Notes: generated by a model not told the origin, from the sequence alone. A stretch of DNA of 64,000 bases from Bifidobacterium simiiventris (GCF_019331715.1 NZ_JAHBBG010000007.1:1-64000), one strand, 5' to 3'. Counted from the first letter of the stretch, positions 1 through 8,081 are shown. Translations and numbers: made by a program.

Positions 1-188
1 ACCGCAACGACTTCAAAGGACTCGCGGAACTCGCCAAAGACCCCCGATTCCACCGCGGATACCTCATCTACACCGGCAATACGATCATGAAATGGACCGG
101 CAACCTATGGGCACTGCCCGTCACCGCGCTATGGGACCCGACGGCCTTTCTCGATGCATCTTATCCCGTTCTGAACGTTGAGTCATAA
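1..188 (+). CDS. C-terminal end of an AAA+ ATPase with nuclease-like tail (partial)
   Basis: An open frame enters from the left edge (codons from base 3) and stops at TAA 186-188, giving about 61 residues. The segment RGYLIYTGN...LWALPVTALW resembles the last strands of the restriction-endonuclease-like domain at the end of DUF4143 ATPases: a hydrophobic strand, a short loop, then a LPVxALW-like end. The catalytic part lies outside the window. A decayed copy of the same LPV-ALW end occurs at 7012-7062, so both ends of this island carry the same gene tail. The family assignment rests on a short tail and is moderate. Confidence 0.55.
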   Translation, partial: RNDFKGLAELAKDPRFHRGYLIYTGNTIMKWTGNLWALPVTALWDPTAFLDASYPVLNVES

Positions 189-215
189 AGCTATTTCGGC
201 TCCGGATGAACGGCA

Positions 216-270
216 TTTTAGTCCATTTCAGCGTGTGGCGAGAAGTGAACGCCGGCCCGTCCTGCCCGGA
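216..270. repeat. Left arm of a 55-bp long-range inverted repeat
   Basis: This 55-bp stretch begins 28 bases after the stop of the left-edge ATPase fragment. It matches the reverse complement of 5421-5475 with four mismatches. The two arms enclose about 5.2 kb with two intact ATPase genes and several gene fragments. Such arms could be recombination ends of an invertible or formerly mobile segment, or two copies of a sequence that followed paralogous genes. No recombinase gene lies between them. Confidence 0.85.
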
Positions 271-294
271 TGGGTTTCCTGAGTTGGCCGACAC

Positions 295-324
295 AAGAAG
301 CCCGGCGTAAAGCTCGGCCTTCTT
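295..324 (+). terminator. Imperfect hairpin, possible terminator of the left-edge ATPase
   Basis: The arms AAGAAGCCCG and CGGCCTTCTT pair with one mismatch around a 10-nt loop. No clean T-run follows, so termination is only probable. The rest of 189-522 shows no convincing gene. Confidence 0.35.
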
Positions 325-522
325 CTCTGCCGAACAGATTATGGTTTGAGGTCGCCGTCTGCAGCGAGGGATTCCAGGAGGTTGAGGTGTCGTATGCCGT
401 TCTTCTGGCCCGGCAAAACAAATATTCACCCGTGGCTCGGATCGTTGCCGTGTCGTGCGGCAGACCGCGGAATCGTTGTGTCGCGAATACGCGGCGATAC
501 GGGACGGGGAGGAACGGTAGTC

Positions 523-876
523 ATGAACGTCATGGTCATGCCGGCCGCCATGCCGCGGCTGGACTCGCGTCTGTCGTTCGACGGGCTGACGCTGCCGGAT
601 GATGGCATCGGCCTGTTCGATTTCCCTCCGTCGTTGGACGATTGGGTGTGCGACAAGAAGGTCTGCCAGTATTTCAATGCCGGCGACGAGGCCGAGACCT
701 GCGGCGCGGACCCGGAATACTTCATCCGCGCCAGTCATTGCTGGGACCCGGGATGCCACGAAGCGCACACCTGGTACTACTGCCTGCGAATATATTACAT
801 ATTTAGTATGATACTTACAAGTATCATACTAATGGAGGTCTTATGTTTGTCGGGCGCGAGCATGAACTGTCGGTGA
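523..876 (+). CDS. Cysteine-rich hypothetical protein, probably 3'-truncated
   Basis: The frame of 117 codons starts at ATG 523, ten bases after a good GGGGAGG ribosome-binding site. The first 85 or so residues look coding and contain clustered cysteines: [24 protein letters not shown] and WYYC. This could suggest a small metal-binding or disulfide-rich fold. The last 30 codons are AT-rich, contain the palindromic promoter region of the next gene, and overlap its start by 34 bases, so the natural C-terminus has probably been replaced by insertion of the ATPase cassette. I do not recognise the family. It may be a remnant rather than an active gene. Confidence 0.35.
   Translation: MNVMVMPAAMPRLDSRLSFDGLTLPDDGIGLFDFPPSLDDWVCDKKVCQYFNAGDEAETCGADPEYFIRASHCWDPGCHEAHTWYYCLRIYYIFSMILTSIILMEVLCLSGASMNCR
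804..831. promoter_or_regulatory. 13-bp perfect inverted repeat overlapping the promoter of the DUF234 ATPase
   Basis: The arms TAGTATGATACTT (804-816) and AAGTATCATACTA (819-831) are perfect with a 2-base spacer. A -10-like TATGAT lies inside the left arm. The Shine-Dalgarno GGAGG (834-838) and ATG 843 follow directly. A dimeric repressor here would block transcription; autoregulation by the ATPase is an inference. Confidence 0.75.
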
Positions 877-2267
877 TGCAGAATTTGTGGGAACGGGATG
901 ATTTCCAGATGCTCGTGGTGTACGGGCGCCGGCGCGTAGGCAAGACGGCGTTGTTGGACGAGTTCGCACGCGGGCGGGATACGTTGATGTTCACGGCGCG
1001 GCAACAGACATCCGCCGCGAATTTAAGGGATTTCTCTCGCGAAATATACCGTTTTTTCGGAGAACCGGCGTCACGCCCAGCGTTCGAGCTGTGGCAGGAT
1101 GCGTTTGACTTCGTTGCAGACAAGGTTCGTCAGAATAGCTCACGACGCATTCTGCTCGTGTTTGACGAGTTCCCTTACGCGGCGATGAACGAGAAGGCGT
1201 TGCCGTCGATTCTGCAGGTGGCCATTGACCACGGTTTTCAGAACGCCAATATGATGATGGTGCTATGCGGCAGCAACGAGGGATTCATGGAAAGCGAGGT
1301 TCTCGGCTATAAGAGTCCGCTGTATGGTCGCAGGACGGCGCAAATGCGCGTCAAACCGTTTGACGTGTTTGACACGGCGCGCATGATCTCATTCGCCTCA
1401 CCCGAGGATATTGTCCGATACTATGCCACGCTTGGAGGAACGCCATACTACCTCAAGCAGCTTCACGCAGACCGGTCGTACGAGGAGAACATCTCACGCC
1501 TCGCATTCGATACCAGTGGTTTGCTGTATGAGGAACCGTTGATGCTGCTGAGACAGGAGCTGCGCGATATCGCCGTATACAATTCGGTTATGGATGCCAT
1601 TGGTTCGGGAGCCACACGTCAAAACGACATCGCCGGCAAGGCTGGCCTGGTCTCGTCATCATCGGCCAGCAAATATCTGAGCGTCCTGTCGGATCTTGGC
1701 CTCATCAAGAGGAACGTGCCGTTCGGAGAGGATGCAGCTCATTCCCGCAAAGGGTTGTGGTCGTTTGCAGATCCGTTTTTCGCGTTCTGGTACCGGTTCG
1801 TCGGGCCGAACACGGACCGCATCGAGCGCGGAGACGGCGATCTCGTCCTGTCGGATATATCCGGCCCGGCCCTGGACACGTACGTCGGCCAGCAATACGA
1901 AACCGTGTGCGGGCAATGGCTTGTACGTGCCAATCGGAAGGGACTTCTGCCGTTCCGAGCAACGACGTTCGGCAAATGGTGGGGCACCGATCCGATCGCC
2001 CGCGAACAGACTGACATCGACGCGATCGCCGCCAATCAGCAGGATAAGACGATCATGCTTGGCGAATGCAAATGGAAGAACAATCTCGACGTCGCCCAAA
2101 CCATCACAACGCTCCGCTCACGCGCCGGGCTCATTCCCGGGTACGACAATCGGTATTACGCGCTCTTCGTCAAAACGGACGAACTCGCCCGGGCCGCCCG
2201 TTCACGCAACGAATCGAATCTCACCGTATGGTCGGCAAGAGACATGCTTGACGGAACGCTCGACTGA
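843..2267 (+). CDS. AAA+ ATPase fused to a DUF234 nuclease-like domain
   Basis: This 474-residue protein begins with a STAND/Orc-like ATPase_2 domain: MFVGREHE start, Walker A GRRRVGKT at about 28-35, Walker B LLVFDEF near 104-110, sensor VLCGSNEG. A winged-helix segment follows (about 240-300: [21 protein letters not shown]). The C-terminal DUF234 domain is related to PD-(D/E)XK nucleases, and the metal-site signature looks intact: TDIDAIA near 390-396 and GECKW near 406-410. Family members are common accessory genes of unknown function in anaerobes and archaea. ATG 843 has GGAGG five bases upstream and a 13-bp palindrome before that. The gene stands alone and converges on the next ATPase at 2558-3922. 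Confidence 0.9.
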   Translation: MFVGREHELSVMQNLWERDDFQMLVVYGRRRVGKTALLDEFARGRDTLMFTARQQTSAANLRDFSREIYRFFGEPASRPAFELWQDAFDFVADKVRQNSSRRILLVFDEFPYAAMNEKALPSILQVAIDHGFQNANMMMVLCGSNEGFMESEVLGYKSPLYGRRTAQMRVKPFDVFDTARMISFASPEDIVRYYATLGGTPYYLKQLHADRSYEENISRLAFDTSGLLYEEPLMLLRQELRDIAVYNSVMDAIGSGATRQNDIAGKAGLVSSSSASKYLSVLSDLGLIKRNVPFGEDAAHSRKGLWSFADPFFAFWYRFVGPNTDRIERGDGDLVLSDISGPALDTYVGQQYETVCGQWLVRANRKGLLPFRATTFGKWWGTDPIAREQTDIDAIAANQQDKTIMLGECKWKNNLDVAQTITTLRSRAGLIPGYDNRYYALFVKTDELARAARSRNESNLTVWSARDMLDGTLD

Positions 2268-2557
2268 CGGCGCCCCGGTTACCCGGTTAGCCGTCTCCAT
2301 CCTGGAAGAAGCAGCAACGAATCGCTGAACTCGTCCGGCGGCACCGCCTCGGAGAAAAACACAAACTTGACACGCCACCTGCCCGCGCGTCGCGCGCTCC
2401 CGTCGCTCACCCGGCCCCCGTCAGCCAGCCAAGCGTTGCAACGATCACTAGAACCCGCCGTAGAAGGCTGTTGTGCCGAGGCCCACTAGGCCGAGCAAGC
2501 CGGTGGTTGTCGCTGCGTTGCCGATTGGAGCGTGCAAAGCAGCCCGCCATCGGCTTT

Positions 2558-3922
2558 TCACAGACAGTGTGCCATATACAGCGGTATGCGTATGCGTTCG
2601 CCGTCGACCTCCATTTGGCGTGGGTGGATCACGTATTCCTTGCCGAGTCGTTTGTTGCCGTAGAGTGCGCGGAATTTGTCGAGGGAGGACGTGCCGTATC
2701 GTTTGGTGGATTTGACCTCGACGGGGCTGATGCGCGGTTTCATGGCGGCGTTGTCGTATTCGCGCACGATGAGGAAGTCGATCTCCATCGTTTTGGCCGC
2801 GTCCTCGCGGTTGTTGCGTGAGAAGAAGTGGAGTGCGCGGCCGTTCGATCGGAACTGCTGGGCGACGGCGTTCTCGGTGAACATGCCTTCGTTGATCGCG
2901 AGCTTGCCGAACAGGATGTCTCGGTAGACGTTGTCCGGCGTGGTCTCGCGGTCGGCGAACATCTGCGAGACCAGTAGGCCGGTGTCGGCCATGTAGCATT
3001 TGAACGACGCGTTGTTCGCGTACAGGCCGAGCCCGACCGTCGGATCGGTCGAGTTGCGGCAGATGTTCACCAGTCGCGCGTCCTCGAGCCAGAAGAACGC
3101 GGCGTCGTATTCGCGCATGCGCGCGTCCGCGTTGACGGACGCGAGCGTGAACCGTTTCTCGTGTTTGGACAGTTGCCCGGGGATCTGCGCGAAGATGCCG
3201 CGCACGCGTCCCGCGTCGCCGCCGGCGAACTTGCCGATGTCGTCGCTGTACAGGCGCAGGATGCCGCGTTTGATGTCGTCCGCTTCGCCGAAGTCGCGGT
3301 GTTCGACGTATGCGGCGACGGCCTGCGGCATGCCGCCGACCAACAGGTATTCGCGCCATAGGCGCATCGCGCGCTTGTGCAGCGCGTCCGGCAAGGGGGA
3401 GAGCGTGTCGAACGCGATGCGGATGGCGTCGGCGAGGAGTTCCTCGTCCATGGCCCAGCAGAACTCCTCGAAGTCGAGCGGTTCCATGTTGAGCTTGCGC
3501 TCCTCGGAGGGGATGACGATGCCGGTCACGTTCTGTTTGATCGAGATCAGCGATCCGGTCTCCACGTAGTCGTACCGGCCGTCGGCCACGAGGTACTTGA
3601 TGAGCTCGCGCGCCGGAGGATACTGCTGCACCTCGTCGAAGATGATGAGCGACTCCCGGGGGAACAGTCTGGTGCGGTAGTACGTGGACAGCATGAGGAA
3701 GAACGTGTCGAGATCGTCGCGTTGGTTCTCGAACAGGTCACGCACGTCGCGCGGCAGACGGGCGAAATCGACGAGGATGTGTGACCGGTACTGCGTGCGT
3801 CCGAACTCCTCGACGATGGTGCTCTTGCCCACTCGCCTCGCGCCCTCGACCAGCAGCGCCTCGCGGCCGTTCGCTTTGTGTTTCCAAGCGATGAGCTTGT
3901 CGAGCATCCTGCGCCTGAGCAT
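2558..3922 (-). CDS. AAA+ ATPase with DUF4143 and intact PD-(D/E)XK-like tail
   Basis: I start at ATG 3920-3922 (454 residues) because AAGGAG lies ten bases upstream; a GTG nine bases earlier sits too close to that site. The N-terminal AAA_14 domain has Walker A VEGARRVGKST (about 24-34) and Walker B LIIFDEVQQYP. A DUF4143 region follows. The C-terminus holds MEIDFLIV and, about 15 residues on, SPVEVKST, i.e. the D...ExK metal-binding pattern of PD-(D/E)XK nucleases. Three direct repeats at 34-bp spacing overlap its leader. Related proteins are accessory and uncharacterised; roles in defence or as selfish elements are speculation. The 290 bases between this stop and the preceding gene show nothing I can support. 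Confidence 0.88.
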   Translation of the reverse strand: MLRRRMLDKLIAWKHKANGREALLVEGARRVGKSTIVEEFGRTQYRSHILVDFARLPRDVRDLFENQRDDLDTFFLMLSTYYRTRLFPRESLIIFDEVQQYPPARELIKYLVADGRYDYVETGSLISIKQNVTGIVIPSEERKLNMEPLDFEEFCWAMDEELLADAIRIAFDTLSPLPDALHKRAMRLWREYLLVGGMPQAVAAYVEHRDFGEADDIKRGILRLYSDDIGKFAGGDAGRVRGIFAQIPGQLSKHEKRFTLASVNADARMREYDAAFFWLEDARLVNICRNSTDPTVGLGLYANNASFKCYMADTGLLVSQMFADRETTPDNVYRDILFGKLAINEGMFTENAVAQQFRSNGRALHFFSRNNREDAAKTMEIDFLIVREYDNAAMKPRISPVEVKSTKRYGTSSLDKFRALYGNKRLGKEYVIHPRQMEVDGERIRIPLYMAHCL

Positions 3923-3938
3923 CGCAACCACACTCCTT

Positions 3939-4024
3939 ACACGAAATCGACGACATACGGATCTCTCATTTTACACGAAATCAACGGTATAGGTAGTGCC
4001 AAAAATACACGAAATCAACGGTCT
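3939..4024. promoter_or_regulatory. Three direct repeats (TACACGAAATCRACG) at exactly 34-bp spacing
   Basis: Copies begin at 3939, 3973 and 4007. The core TACACGAAATC is identical in all three and is followed by GACG or AACGG. The array starts 16 bases upstream of the ATPase ATG and covers its ribosome-binding-site edge and probable promoter (in the gene's direction the unit reads CCGTTGATTTCGTGTA). Regular spacing upstream of a single gene suggests a multi-site operator. Three copies with short 19-bp gaps and no cas genes argue against CRISPR. Confidence 0.75.
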
Positions 4025-4074
4025 GGGATGCGACATGATATGAAAGACCACGCTGATGATGGTATTTGTGGGAC

Positions 4075-4593
4075 GCAGACAGCGACAATGATGCAAATCT
4101 GATTGTTGTATTGACTGGTTCGTTGCCGTTGCGCGATGATCGGGATCGCTGGCTTGCGTATATGAATGACGCGATTATCGGTCCGAGCATTCTCAACGAT
4201 GTGATCGGACTGGAACGCATTACCAAACCTGCGCTCATGAAGGCATTGCTCTCGCTTGGTTCGGCATATTCGGCGCAGGAACTCTCCTACCGCAAAATCA
4301 TGGGTCAACTCGATGATGTGGGCAATACGACGACCATCGCCCATTACCTTGACGTGCTTTCCGATGCGGGGCTGCTTACCGGAGTGCAGAAGTACAGTGA
4401 CAAGACCATCAAGCGACGTGCATCCTCGCCGAGGCTGGCGGTGCATGACACTTCGCTGATGACCGTGTCCTATGGACCGACCCGGGATATGCTGCTGACT
4501 GATCACAACAAGCGGGGACATCTGGTCGAGAGTGCTGTGGACGCGTACCTGCTGCGTCGGTCTATCAGTGAGGGGTTCGGCGTCAGCCGGTCG
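4075..4593 (+). pseudogene. Decayed DUF4143 ATPase: internal and both-end deletions
   Basis: The frame contains LIVVLTGS, the strand and sensor after Walker B, then jumps to RWLAYMNDAIIGPSILNDVIGLERI and a full winged-helix/DUF4143 core (YRKIMGQLDDVGNTTTIA, YLDVLSDAGLLTGVQKYS, ...VHDTSLMTVSY...RGHLVESAVDAYLLRR). The Walker A and B region, the stretch after TGS and the nuclease-like C-terminus are missing. At about 4593 homology ends abruptly and unrelated sequence begins. The family is recognisable but the gene cannot encode a working protein. Confidence 0.75.
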
Positions 4594-4594
4594 G

Positions 4595-4798
4595 CTTACT
4601 GCAGCGAGACGATCGGGCCCCGTCCTGGATGGTGTAGCGGGGCGGCAGCTCGCCGTGCAGCATGAAGCGCTTCGTCTCCATCACCGGCATGCGGCGGGCC
4701 ATCGGGTCGCGCAGGTACGGGATGTGGATCTGCTCGCGTTTGGGATAGTATTCGTTGACGATGCGGCTGCCGGTCGCATCAGTGACCGTGCAGTGACG
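4595..4798 (-). pseudogene. Unidentified gene fragment on the reverse strand
   Basis: A 68-codon open stretch on the minus strand has host-like codon use and reads VTDATGSRIVNEYYPKREQ...IPYLRDPMARRMPVMETKRF..., but has no start, no proper end and no ribosome-binding site. It is sandwiched between two ATPase fragments and appears to be a displaced piece of another gene. I do not recognise its family. Confidence 0.35.
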
Positions 4799-4802
4799 AC
4801 AG

Positions 4803-5144
4803 ATGTTTATGAATTTTTATGATTTTTGTAGAACCGGTGTCGCAAGCGCGTTGGTGCGTCTGGGCGACACGGTGCACGGGCCGGAATTGGATGGCTTGTC
4901 GCCCGTCGACAAGACGTATTTGCTCGCTATGGCGCAGGACAACGGCCCCTCTTCTACGTCATCCATCGCGCAACGCATGGGCAAGGACGTTCGCTATGCC
5001 AGCCGGTACCGTGCTCGGCTGTTGGAGGCTCAGGTCATCGTGGAACGCGGATACGGCAGGGTTGATTTTGCCGTGCCGTATTTGCGCGAATACCTGCGCG
5101 AGCACGCTGCGTACGTGAGAATGACCTCGTCTGAGACTGACTGA
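4803..5144 (+). pseudogene. C-terminal fragment of an AAA ATPase (winged-helix end)
   Basis: The frame includes LDGLSPVDKTYLLAMAQD, SSIAQRMGKDVRYASRYRAR and VDFAVPYLREYLRE, typical of the C-terminal helix-turn-helix of large AAA ATPases found in bifidobacteria (about 400-430 residues when complete). The ATPase core is absent and the first codons run out of unrelated AT-rich sequence. It is the third distinct ATPase remnant in 1.1 kb. Confidence 0.65.
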
Positions 5145-5287
5145 ATGGTCCTATCGCGATCCGATCGTCGTCACCTATCTGAACCTGTGCGCAAGGTTCG
5201 GTCGTTATGTTTGGCACGCCTGAAACGAAGCCGTTTTGCCGGTATGTTGGTGAATTGCCCGGTGGATTGGAGTGCTGGAGAGATGCC

Positions 5288-5334
5288 GTTATGGGGGTTA
5301 TTGCCGAGTTTTTCGCAAAGATAACCCCCATAAC
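5288..5334. repeat. Perfect 14-bp inverted repeat with 19-nt loop
   Basis: GTTATGGGGGTTAT (5288-5301) and ATAACCCCCATAAC (5321-5334) are exact complements. There is no T-run, so it is not a standard terminator. It might be an operator or a mobile-element end. Confidence 0.7.
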
Positions 5335-5420
5335 TAGGTATTGATCCATTGCTGGGAAGGGGTGCTGCCATTCCTTTCCCGAGCAACCAAAACGGTCTGA
5401 CTTTCAGCTCGGAAAACTAG

Positions 5421-5475
5421 TCCGGGCAGGACGGGCCGGCGTCCGCTTCTCACCACACGCTGAAGTGGACTAAAA
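5421..5475. repeat. Right arm of the 55-bp long-range inverted repeat
   Basis: The reverse complement of this segment matches 216-270 at 51 of 55 positions. It lies about 105 bases beyond the 3' end of the next minus-strand ATPase gene (stop at 5580). Confidence 0.85.
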
Positions 5476-5579
5476 CCAGCCGCTTATCCGGGCGCCTTCC
5501 ATACGCTCAACCCGAGGTCGAGTCCGCCGCATTTGTGAGTATGAAGAGTATGATGCGGTTGTAGACATGGTGGAAGCCG

Positions 5580-6782
5580 CTACTGGCGGTTTTGGAGCAG
5601 CCAGTCGATGATGTTGATCTGACGTATGCCGGCGTGGTTGCCGTTGCCGATGCGATCCATGGTCAGCAGGGTTTTCGGATGGTTATCGTTGATGGTTTGC
5701 AGGGGCCGCAGCTCTCGGGCCAGGGTACTTTCATCCATCACGGTGAGCGATACCTGATAATAGTGGTCGCCTTCCGGATCGGGCGTGTAGAAGTCGACTT
5801 CCGTGGACCCGACCTTGCCGATGTGTACGGTCTTGTACCGGCGCAACAGTTCAAGATAGATCACGTTCTCGATCCGATGTCCAAGGTCGCCGGAGGTTTT
5901 GCCGAGAAACCAGAAGCGAAATCCGGGGTCTCCCAGATAGTACTTTTCCAAGGTCTTGAGATAGGCCTTGCCTTTGATGTCGTACCGGTCGGCGCGGAAC
6001 AGCAGGTAGTTCTCCCGCAGTGCGGCGATGTACTCACCGATCGTGGTGGGCGATATGCTGGGTCGTATCTGTCGCATCGCGTCGGCTATGCCTTTGATCG
6101 AGGTGATGTTGCCGGCGTTGTCGGCGAGGAACGATGCGACGTCGTTGAACGCGGCCATGTTGATCTTTGCATGGCGTCGGGCGATGTCCTTGACGAGGAT
6201 CGTGTTGAACACCCCGCCCAGATAGTCGGCGATCGCCTGATCGTCGTTCAATGTCGCCGCATAGGGCAGTCCGCCGTAGAGCAGGTATCGTTCGAAGGAT
6301 CGTTCTGCCGATTCGTTCTCCGGGCGTGTAGTTCGGTATTCGCGGAACGAGAGCGGCAGCATGCGCAGCTCCACGTATCGTCCGGTCAGCAGCGTCGCCA
6401 GCTCGCTGGACAGCAGATCCGCATTCGATCCGGTGATGTACAGATCAACGTCATCGCGTACGTACAGTCCGTCCACGCATTTCTCGAAATCCCGGACGTG
6501 CTGGATCTCGTCGAGGAACACGTAGTTGGTTCCGCCTTGTGCAAGCCGGGAGACGATGTAATCGTAAAGTGGCCGCGCCTGCGTCGGATACTTCTCCGCC
6601 ATGCTTTCGAAATTGATCGAGATGATATGATCGGCTGGCACTCCTTCCGTGGCAAGTCGATCCCGATACAGTTTCAGCACGGTGGATTTGCCACAGCGGC
6701 GCAGTCCTGTGACGACTTTGATGACGTCTTTGCCTCGCCAGCGTTCCAGCCAGCGCATGTAATCAGGACGTTCAATGCGCAT
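5580..6782 (-). CDS. AAA+ ATPase (AAA_14/DUF4143) with degenerate nuclease site
   Basis: This complete 400-residue protein has Walker A GLRRCGKST (about 26-34), Walker B YVFLDEIQ near 91-98, sensor LYITGSNADLLSSELATLLTGRY, the conserved LSFREY motif, a winged-helix region and a C-terminal endonuclease-like domain. Where other family members have D...ExK, this one has EVDFYTP followed by YYQVSLTV: the acidic residue and lysine of the second half are replaced by Q and S. It therefore probably binds rather than cuts nucleic acid, if it acts on it at all. The ribosome-binding site AAAGGAGGG lies upstream of ATG 6782. The paralogue at 33374-34594 has the same domain order and the same degenerate motif. 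Confidence 0.9.
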   Translation of the reverse strand: MRIERPDYMRWLERWRGKDVIKVVTGLRRCGKSTVLKLYRDRLATEGVPADHIISINFESMAEKYPTQARPLYDYIVSRLAQGGTNYVFLDEIQHVRDFEKCVDGLYVRDDVDLYITGSNADLLSSELATLLTGRYVELRMLPLSFREYRTTRPENESAERSFERYLLYGGLPYAATLNDDQAIADYLGGVFNTILVKDIARRHAKINMAAFNDVASFLADNAGNITSIKGIADAMRQIRPSISPTTIGEYIAALRENYLLFRADRYDIKGKAYLKTLEKYYLGDPGFRFWFLGKTSGDLGHRIENVIYLELLRRYKTVHIGKVGSTEVDFYTPDPEGDHYYQVSLTVMDESTLARELRPLQTINDNHPKTLLTMDRIGNGNHAGIRQINIIDWLLQNRQ

Positions 6783-6830
6783 GCGCTTTCCCCTCCTTTG
6801 CCGAAAGTTCTCAGTTAAGTGGCATCTTTA

Positions 6831-6871
6831 TGATAGATATAAAATTCTATCAGTTGATTGGGATAAGTCAA
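6831..6871 (-). promoter_or_regulatory. Promoter with overlapping inverted repeat before the ATPase
   Basis: On the minus strand TTGACT (6866-6871), 16 bases, then TAGAAT (6844-6849) form a sigma-70-like promoter. The inverted repeat TGATAGA (6831-6837) and TCTATCA (6846-6852), with an 8-base spacer, overlaps the -10 box. The surrounding DNA is AT-rich against its neighbours. Confidence 0.55.
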
Positions 6872-7011
6872 TATATTTTATTAGTTTTGTAATGTAGAAA
6901 ACATAGGGGGCTGTTGGCTGATGCTTAATATCTGACCGGTTTATGCCGCAAAGTGTGATTTGGGAGAGGCCATTCTTACGCATGTGGCATGCTTGCGTAG
7001 GCGCGGCACGG

Positions 7012-7062
7012 CGAACCGCTGCCCGTCGCCGCACTATGGAGTCGGCGGCTTTTCTCGACGAA
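7012..7062 (+). pseudogene. Remnant of a DUF4143 ATPase C-terminus
   Basis: CTGCCCGTCGCCGCACTATGG followed by GTCGGCGGCTTTTCTCGACGA is a degraded copy of bases near 114-162 (LPVTALWDPTAFLD) in the left-edge ATPase tail. A one-base deletion after the tryptophan codon breaks the frame. The rest of 6872-7114 shows nothing else. Confidence 0.5.
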
Positions 7063-7114
7063 CTTCACGCGTGTATTCAATAGAAAGCGGGCAAAATACG
7101 CAAGATGACCGACA

Positions 7115-7159
7115 AAAATAGGCGGTAGACAGTTGATGATGACCGTCTGCCGCCTATTT
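7115..7159. terminator. Bidirectional terminator hairpin
   Basis: Arms of 15 bp (AAATAGGCGGTAGAC and GTCTGCCGCCTATTT) pair with one mismatch. A-rich and T-rich flanks allow termination in both directions. It marks the right border of the ATPase island before hsp20. Confidence 0.65.
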
Positions 7160-7261
7160 CTTAATAAGGCTTGGCTGTGTTTCCCGTCGTCTGGCGGACT
7201 CCGCGGATGTTGGCGCGGGCAATATTCGTCAGACGGCGGAACCTAGCTTAATGAAGGGATA

Positions 7262-7774
7262 TCAGCCTTCGATCGCGATCTGGTGCTTGGCTTCGACCTG
7301 CGGCTGGGCCTGCATCTTCGGAACCTGAATGCACAGCGTGCCGTTCTTGTAGCTGGCGTGAATGTCGGATTCCTTCACGTCCTCGCCGACGTAGAAGCTA
7401 CGCGAGCAGGTGCCCATGTAGCGTTCGCGACGCAGCCACTTGCCCTCGTCGGAAGCGCAAGCGCACTTGCTGTCCTCACTGTTCTGCTGACCCGCAGCCT
7501 CCGGGCCGTGATCCTCGTGCTCGCCGCTGCGAGTCGCGGACACGGTCAGATAGCCGTTGTTCAGCTCGAGCTTGATGTCGTCCTTCTTGAAGCCCGGCAT
7601 ATCGATGTCCACGTCATACGCCTTGTCCGTCTCGCGCACATCCGTCGACATCATGTTCGCCGGCATCACGGCCGCCGCCGAACCATTATCCGTGTTGCGC
7701 CAACCCTCGAAGAACGGATCGTCGAACAGATCGGAGAACATCGTGTCATTCATCAAAGCCGGAAACATTGCCAT
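7262..7774 (-). CDS. hsp20: Small heat-shock protein Hsp20
   Basis: This 170-residue alpha-crystallin-type chaperone holds unfolding proteins in an ATP-independent way in the cytoplasm. The start MAMFPALMNDTMFSDLFDDPFF is a typical Hsp20 N-terminal arm. The crystallin domain runs from about 44 (DVRETDKAYDVDIDMPGFKKDDIKL) to the GTLCIQVPK motif near 148-156. The loop before the RRERYMGTCSRSFYV strand is enlarged and contains CACASDEG plus a nearby cysteine, unusual in this family. A perfect HspR operator lies about 210 bases upstream. Not all bifidobacteria carry hsp20, and it sits beside an accessory island, so acquisition by transfer is plausible. Confidence 0.93.
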   Translation of the reverse strand: MAMFPALMNDTMFSDLFDDPFFEGWRNTDNGSAAAVMPANMMSTDVRETDKAYDVDIDMPGFKKDDIKLELNNGYLTVSATRSGEHEDHGPEAAGQQNSEDSKCACASDEGKWLRRERYMGTCSRSFYVGEDVKESDIHASYKNGTLCIQVPKMQAQPQVEAKHQIAIEG

Positions 7775-7984
7775 AATCGGTACTCCTTACAAAAGCTGCA
7801 TGGAGTGGAGCGGTTTGGCTCGCCGGAGCCTCCTCGGAATCCGCCTTGCGGGTCGTTCCGACTCGGCCTGCCGGCTATCGTCGCCGTTCCCGGAACCCCT
7901 TCCGGAGCTCCTGCCTTGTCCTTTCACCTCACACAATAGGCGTTCGGCGGAGGATGTTCCCGAGTTTTACCCACAGTGAAAAAC

Positions 7985-8005
7985 TTGAGTGCGTGTCACT
8001 CAAGT
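7985..8005. promoter_or_regulatory. HAIR operator for HspR
   Basis: CTTGAGT, seven bases, ACTCAAG is an exact match to the HspR-associated inverted repeat known from Streptomyces and other actinobacteria. It lies between hsp20 (start 7774, leftward) and the hypothetical gene at 8082 (rightward), 210 and 76 bases away. Heat-shock control of hsp20 is the natural reading; the rightward gene could share it. Confidence 0.85.
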
Positions 8006-8081
8006 TTTGCGTGCCGGTGAGGGTTGCCGGTCGGGTTGCGTATGCTGGAATCGGCAGAATACCAAGGATAAGGAGACCGGA

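Larger units (their letters stand above)
5145..5579. other. Gene-free stretch with two inverted-repeat elements
   Basis: This stretch holds a perfect 14-bp inverted repeat (5288-5334) and the right arm of the long-range 55-bp repeat (5421-5475). I see no start site with a plausible reading frame. Confidence 0.5.

Noticed and set aside
2448..2557. Possible cell-wall-anchor-like hydrophobic tail (TTGLLGLVGLGTTAFYGG) on the minus strand
   Set aside because: No LPxTG motif, no upstream coding continuation and no positively charged end; too short to support a gene remnant.
3939..4024. Mini-CRISPR of three repeats
   Set aside because: The 15-bp repeats are too short, the gaps are 19 bp and partly similar, and the array lies exactly in a gene leader.
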